From the NCBI GenBank assembly GCA_028866835.1, contig JAGWHJ010000005.1, positions 1 through 57,113 of the forward strand: DNA of 57,113 nt, read 5' to 3'. The notes beneath the pieces were generated by a model. It was not told the DNA's origin. It ran no database searches and worked only from the letters and a program-made list of their open reading frames with translations. Positions 53,514 through 57,113 of this stretch are shown here, one piece after another. Position 1 is the first letter of the stretch; every line of letters starts with the position of its first letter. The position numbers were made by a program, and so were the translations under genes. This DNA comes from Microcaldota archaeon. GTDB taxonomy: Archaea > Micrarchaeota > Micrarchaeia > Micrarchaeales > CABMGC01.

Positions 53514-54983
53514 GTCCTGCGCAACGTACAGGTCTATGGGATTCTTGTCATCAGTAAGTATCGGGTAGCCGGTTGTGTTTATCTGCTGCGGATAGTATTT
53601 GGACATCAGCAATGCAGTCTGATTTGCACCCAGAGTGCTGTTGAAGATCTCGGCAAAATACTGCGCAGAGTAGCGCTGCTTGTCCGTGCTCGCTATGATT
53701 ATAACATTCTGCAGCTGCGTTTGGTTCTCCGGATTTAGCGCAAACACGTAAAGGTTAGGGAATACCGATCCATAGGTCTTGTACAGCGCCCTGAAGGCTC
53801 CTGAGCCGTTGCCCGCAAGCGGCGATAGGACATTGATGAACAAGGACCCGTTCTCATCCAGATGCGCCTTTATCTCGTTCGCCGCCTCGACTGTTGTAAG
53901 CTGGTATGGTATAGAGAATGCCGATCCGTAGGTGTCCAGCACGATCATATCGTACTTCTTGGTGGTGTTGCCAAGGTAAAAGCGCGCGTCCTGGTTGTAC
54001 AGATGGACCCTGCCGCTGCTTCCGTTAAGCCCGAAGTACCTTTCCGCCACCTGTATCACAACTGGATCTATCTCCACGATATCCATGTTTGCGGTAGAAT
54101 TACGGTACAGGTCCTCCGCCATCGCGCCACCGCCAAGACCCAGATAAAGGGCGCTTGAGACATCTGGCTTCCCATCGTAAAGCAGGCGCTGGTACTCGTA
54201 GTAGCTGCTGGCATTGGTATAATTCTGGTACTGTATTGTCTGGAGGCTGAGATCCGTTACCAGAAGAAGCCTTCCTGATGAGTTAAGCACCTGAAGATGA
54301 TAGTATGGCGTGTCCGTCTGATAGATGACACTGCCTTGATAGAGATTAGGCGCAGGTATGGCGGGGAACAGGGAGATGGCTATCATCAAAGCCAATATCG
54401 GAATACCGCGCTTCCCGAATGCAATTAAGCCCGCGATAACGAGCGCGATCGCGGTGAAGATGAATGTGTCCCTCAGCCCGATGCCTGGAACAAGGACATA
54501 CCCGGTAAGCAGGGCACCCACAATGCCTCCGAATGTTGCAATCGCATAAAGATTTCCTGCGCCCTCGCCTACCATCTTAACTCCCTTGACCTTGAGCCTG
54601 ACAGAGAATGGGGATACCATCCCCAGAAGGACGTTCGGCACAGCAAAGAGGATAATGGCTGCCGCCAATGGGCCGTACTCGAAGCCCAGAAAGACGCTTA
54701 TCGCCACAAGCACATTCGATGAGAATATCGGGGTGACGGCTATGAAGAGTGCCGATGCGAAGATGAATATTGACATGATTCTTATGTCAGGGCGCCGGTC
54801 GGCGATTCTTCCGCCGAGGTAGTATCCAACGGCAAGCGCGCCGAGCACAACGGAGATTATGCTGGTCCACGTGAAGATTGTATTGCCGAGATACGGGGCG
54901 ACCAGCCTTGCGCCGGCTATCTCGACTATGAGAATCGCCATGCCGACTATGAAGACGATCAGTTCGAGCCTTCCGAATTTCAT
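53493..54983 (-). CDS. Membrane-fused spermidine synthase-like protein
   Basis: 496 aa; N-terminal TM half (VEIAGARLVAPYLGNTIFTWTSIISVVLGALAVGYYLGGRIADR), C-terminal LYLGLGGGAMAEDLYRN...VEIDPVVIQVAERYF...DTYGSAFSIPYQLTT. Confidence 0.88.
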   Translation of the reverse strand: MKFGRLELIVFIVGMAILIVEIAGARLVAPYLGNTIFTWTSIISVVLGALAVGYYLGGRIADRRPDIRIMSIFIFASALFIAVTPIFSSNVLVAISVFLGFEYGPLAAAIILFAVPNVLLGMVSPFSVRLKVKGVKMVGEGAGNLYAIATFGGIVGALLTGYVLVPGIGLRDTFIFTAIALVIAGLIAFGKRGIPILALMIAISLFPAIPAPNLYQGSVIYQTDTPYYHLQVLNSSGRLLLVTDLSLQTIQYQNYTNASSYYEYQRLLYDGKPDVSSALYLGLGGGAMAEDLYRNSTANMDIVEIDPVVIQVAERYFGLNGSSGRVHLYNQDARFYLGNTTKKYDMIVLDTYGSAFSIPYQLTTVEAANEIKAHLDENGSLFINVLSPLAGNGSGAFRALYKTYGSVFPNLYVFALNPENQTQLQNVIIIASTDKQRYSAQYFAEIFNSTLGANQTALLMSKYYPQQINTTGYPILTDDKNPIDLYVAQDLSNTKI

Positions 54984-55011
54984 CCATAGCCACCGCGATA
55001 ATCAATGTTAC

Positions 55012-55512
55012 CTACTTGTTTAGATAAATCTTTATGGTGTCGCCAACCCTTACCCCGGTCCTGTTAAAAAATCCCGCCTTTGTCTCTATCATGTAATTTG
55101 CGGTCGAATTTGGCGCGTAGACAACGCAGCTCGTCTGATCAGGGTCATAAGAGACGCAGGTAGCGGTCGTGATCATGTACACCACCGTAGAGTTACGCAC
55201 CCACATCACATCGGTGGGCGAGTAGGTGTTCTTCATCCATTCGTCCCAGTAACCGCTGCTCGGGAAGATTAGCAGCGCGAAGGTGCTATCGGTTATGTTG
55301 GTGTCGTTCATGAGCCCTTGCCGGAGCTGCTGCGGCGTTACGTCAATCTGTGTGAAGTTGTATCTGGTACCGTTGAAGACAAAATAGCCCGATTTTGGCC
55401 CGTAGCTCTGCTCCGAATAGTATATGAGGGCCGCAAAGATCACTATGACGATCACAATTGCAGCGGCCATTCCCCGAAGGTTTTGATATTGCGACATGGA
55501 TGGCTTTGCCAT
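55012..55512 (-). CDS. Membrane-anchored DUF192-family protein
   Basis: 166 aa; N-terminal TM, QLRQGLMNDTNITDSTFALLIFPSSGYWDEWMKNTYSPTDVMWV...YMIETKAGFFNRTGVRVGDTIKI. Confidence 0.82.
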   Translation of the reverse strand: MAKPSMSQYQNLRGMAAAIVIVIVIFAALIYYSEQSYGPKSGYFVFNGTRYNFTQIDVTPQQLRQGLMNDTNITDSTFALLIFPSSGYWDEWMKNTYSPTDVMWVRNSTVVYMITTATCVSYDPDQTSCVVYAPNSTANYMIETKAGFFNRTGVRVGDTIKIYLNK

Positions 55513-55603
55513 GTATCTTATTCAATACCGACATTATAAAAGATTTCCACCGGTAACCGAAGCCTGGGCAAGCTATAATTAGGTTTGCTCATACAATTAC
55601 ATT

Positions 55604-56614
55604 ATGCCGCGGAATTACCCGCCGAACAGATACGCGAACATGGCGATACTGCTGAGTTTTGCATCGCTAGTTCTGCTGCTAATCATAGTGTTTAACATTC
55701 AGTACCTGGCCATAGCTTATGGGATAGGCTCGGGGGCGGCCATACAGAGCACCGCAGACCATGCAAACGTCACATCCATACTAAGCGCAACTGCTGCTGG
55801 CGTAAACGCACTGTACAACTCGATACTGGCTGATTACGTTGTGCTTATCGTCTCTCTCGGGATGCTCATCTCGTCCGTCTTGCTCTACCGCTACAGGGCG
55901 AACATATTCGGCGCGGAGGCGAAGGGCTACGTCACACTTCATGGCATGCTTACAATAATCTACTTCCTGCTCTTCACGATAAACAACGCCAATTCGCTGA
56001 TCTCGCTGGGCACATACTACATTGTAGTAGTGTATGCGGCGCTGCTTCTATCGGCATCGATAGACATATATGTGGTATTCGCGCGTTACGTGTTCCCTGC
56101 AAGGGCCCTGACCGTGAGGACGGACTTCGCCCTTGACCCGTCAAGGCCGTACACCAACCTGATAAGAATCAAGGACAACATCTTCTCGCAGCTCTCCGGC
56201 AAGGTGTGCGTGGTCGACAAGCACATGAACTCCGTAGGCATCGAGAATTTCTATAGGCTGATACAGGACAACCTCAAAGGGGTGACGGAAATAAACATAC
56301 TTACCTCAGGTGACATGCTTGACATGGAATTCTCGCGCAACTACCTTGACTGCAAGAACGATATCGAGAACGCCGGTGCGAAAATTGAGGTAAGAGTGAT
56401 GCGTGACGAGGATTCTGCTGTGCAGCACGAGAGGTTCGTCTTCGACGACAAGAGCGCCTACAAGGTGCCTCCCTTCAACATAATACACAAAAAAAGCGAG
56501 CACATAACAAGGATAAAGCTCTCCGATGCAAAAAAACGCTTCGGGGAGCTGTATGAGAAAGCTACAAAGTATGAGAACTTCGTATCAAAGAATGGGAAGA
56601 CAAAGAAAGGATGA
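55604..56614 (+). CDS. Membrane protein with cytoplasmic PLD-like domain
   Basis: 336 aa; about 4 TM, then EINILTSGDMLD...VQHERFVFDDKSAYKV resembling HxKx4D PLD motif (HxRx4D). Confidence 0.6.
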   Translation: MPRNYPPNRYANMAILLSFASLVLLLIIVFNIQYLAIAYGIGSGAAIQSTADHANVTSILSATAAGVNALYNSILADYVVLIVSLGMLISSVLLYRYRANIFGAEAKGYVTLHGMLTIIYFLLFTINNANSLISLGTYYIVVVYAALLLSASIDIYVVFARYVFPARALTVRTDFALDPSRPYTNLIRIKDNIFSQLSGKVCVVDKHMNSVGIENFYRLIQDNLKGVTEINILTSGDMLDMEFSRNYLDCKNDIENAGAKIEVRVMRDEDSAVQHERFVFDDKSAYKVPPFNIIHKKSEHITRIKLSDAKKRFGELYEKATKYENFVSKNGKTKKG

Positions 56615-56637
56615 GACTGTAGCTTGAACGCCTTTTG

Positions 56638-57087
56638 TCATAAATACCTCTCAAGCGAGGCTGCAATTTCTATCAATTCCTCGCGTATCCCGGGCTTAAG
56701 ATCCGAGGTTTCGATCAAGGCTCGTGCATCGCCAGGCCTGTCCTCTTTTAAGAGTTTGCTGAATGCGTCTATGGTAAGCGGGTCAAGATCAGCAATCTCT
56801 TCAGGATCGGCTTTCCGGCCAGCTACACTAGCCGCAAAGAGATTCCTATCCGTACGCAGCATTTTGGTGTATGCAGTCGCTATTGCCTTGATGACGGGCC
56901 TTGGCAATCCCTGGCGTTCAGCAATCTTGATAGGATTGTAAAGGATTCCAGTACCCATGCGCGCCATATCCCCAGTACCTCCCAGGAAGAGCTCGGTAAC
57001 CTCCTCTTCGGTAATGTTAAGATGCCTATAGTGCAGAAGCTCTTTTGCAATTTCAGGCCTCTGCTTTGCCAATGCCTTTTTTGCCAA
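56638..57087 (-). CDS. Hypothetical helical protein, possibly truncated at the window edge
   Basis: 149 aa from a TTG; frame stays open (KIKAVIID-) to the right edge, so the true start may lie outside. Confidence 0.6.
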   Translation of the reverse strand: MAKKALAKQRPEIAKELLHYRHLNITEEEVTELFLGGTGDMARMGTGILYNPIKIAERQGLPRPVIKAIATAYTKMLRTDRNLFAASVAGRKADPEEIADLDPLTIDAFSKLLKEDRPGDARALIETSDLKPGIREELIEIAASLERYL

Positions 57088-57113
57088 GTCGATGATTACC
57101 GCCTTTATTTTAT

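Noticed and set aside
1-57113. CRISPR array
   Set aside because: Looked for regularly spaced 20-40 nt repeats; none seen. Only short non-periodic repeats are present.

Overview
A 57 kb, gene-dense archaeal chromosomal window. Gene content (aCPSF1, proteasome beta, TRAM protein, FtsZ-SecE, NFACT-R, ScpAB, PyrE/PyrF, archaeal-type TyrRS) and very short intergenic gaps suggest a small-genome DPANN-like lineage; Micrarchaeota/ARMAN is my guess, not demonstrated. I describe about 58 coding regions, 2 tRNA genes, one TnpB-only IS200/IS605-type element with both end hairpins, and several candidate structured or regulatory sites. Product names rest on motif recognition by eye; no database search was run. 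Main leads: (1) a ribbon-helix-helix domain fused to a sugar-nucleotidyltransferase-like domain that has lost the GGxGTRLxPLT signature. It is divergent from a cupin gene, and the shared promoter carries a perfect 20-bp palindrome and a 10-bp-period tandem repeat: a possible sugar-nucleotide-sensing regulator. (2) A tRNA-Asp(GUC) gene that appears to carry two introns (37/38 and variable loop), each with a bulge-helix-bulge-like fold, overlapped by the end of a LAGLIDADG endonuclease ORF. (3) A translationally coupled pol-beta-type NTase/HD hydrolase pair. (4) A metallothionein-like Cys-rich mini-protein. (5) An agmatine-to-polyamine gene group. (6) A HerA-like ATPase with a C-terminal PD-(D/E)xK-like region. 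(7) Candidate small RNAs in the larger intergenic gaps.
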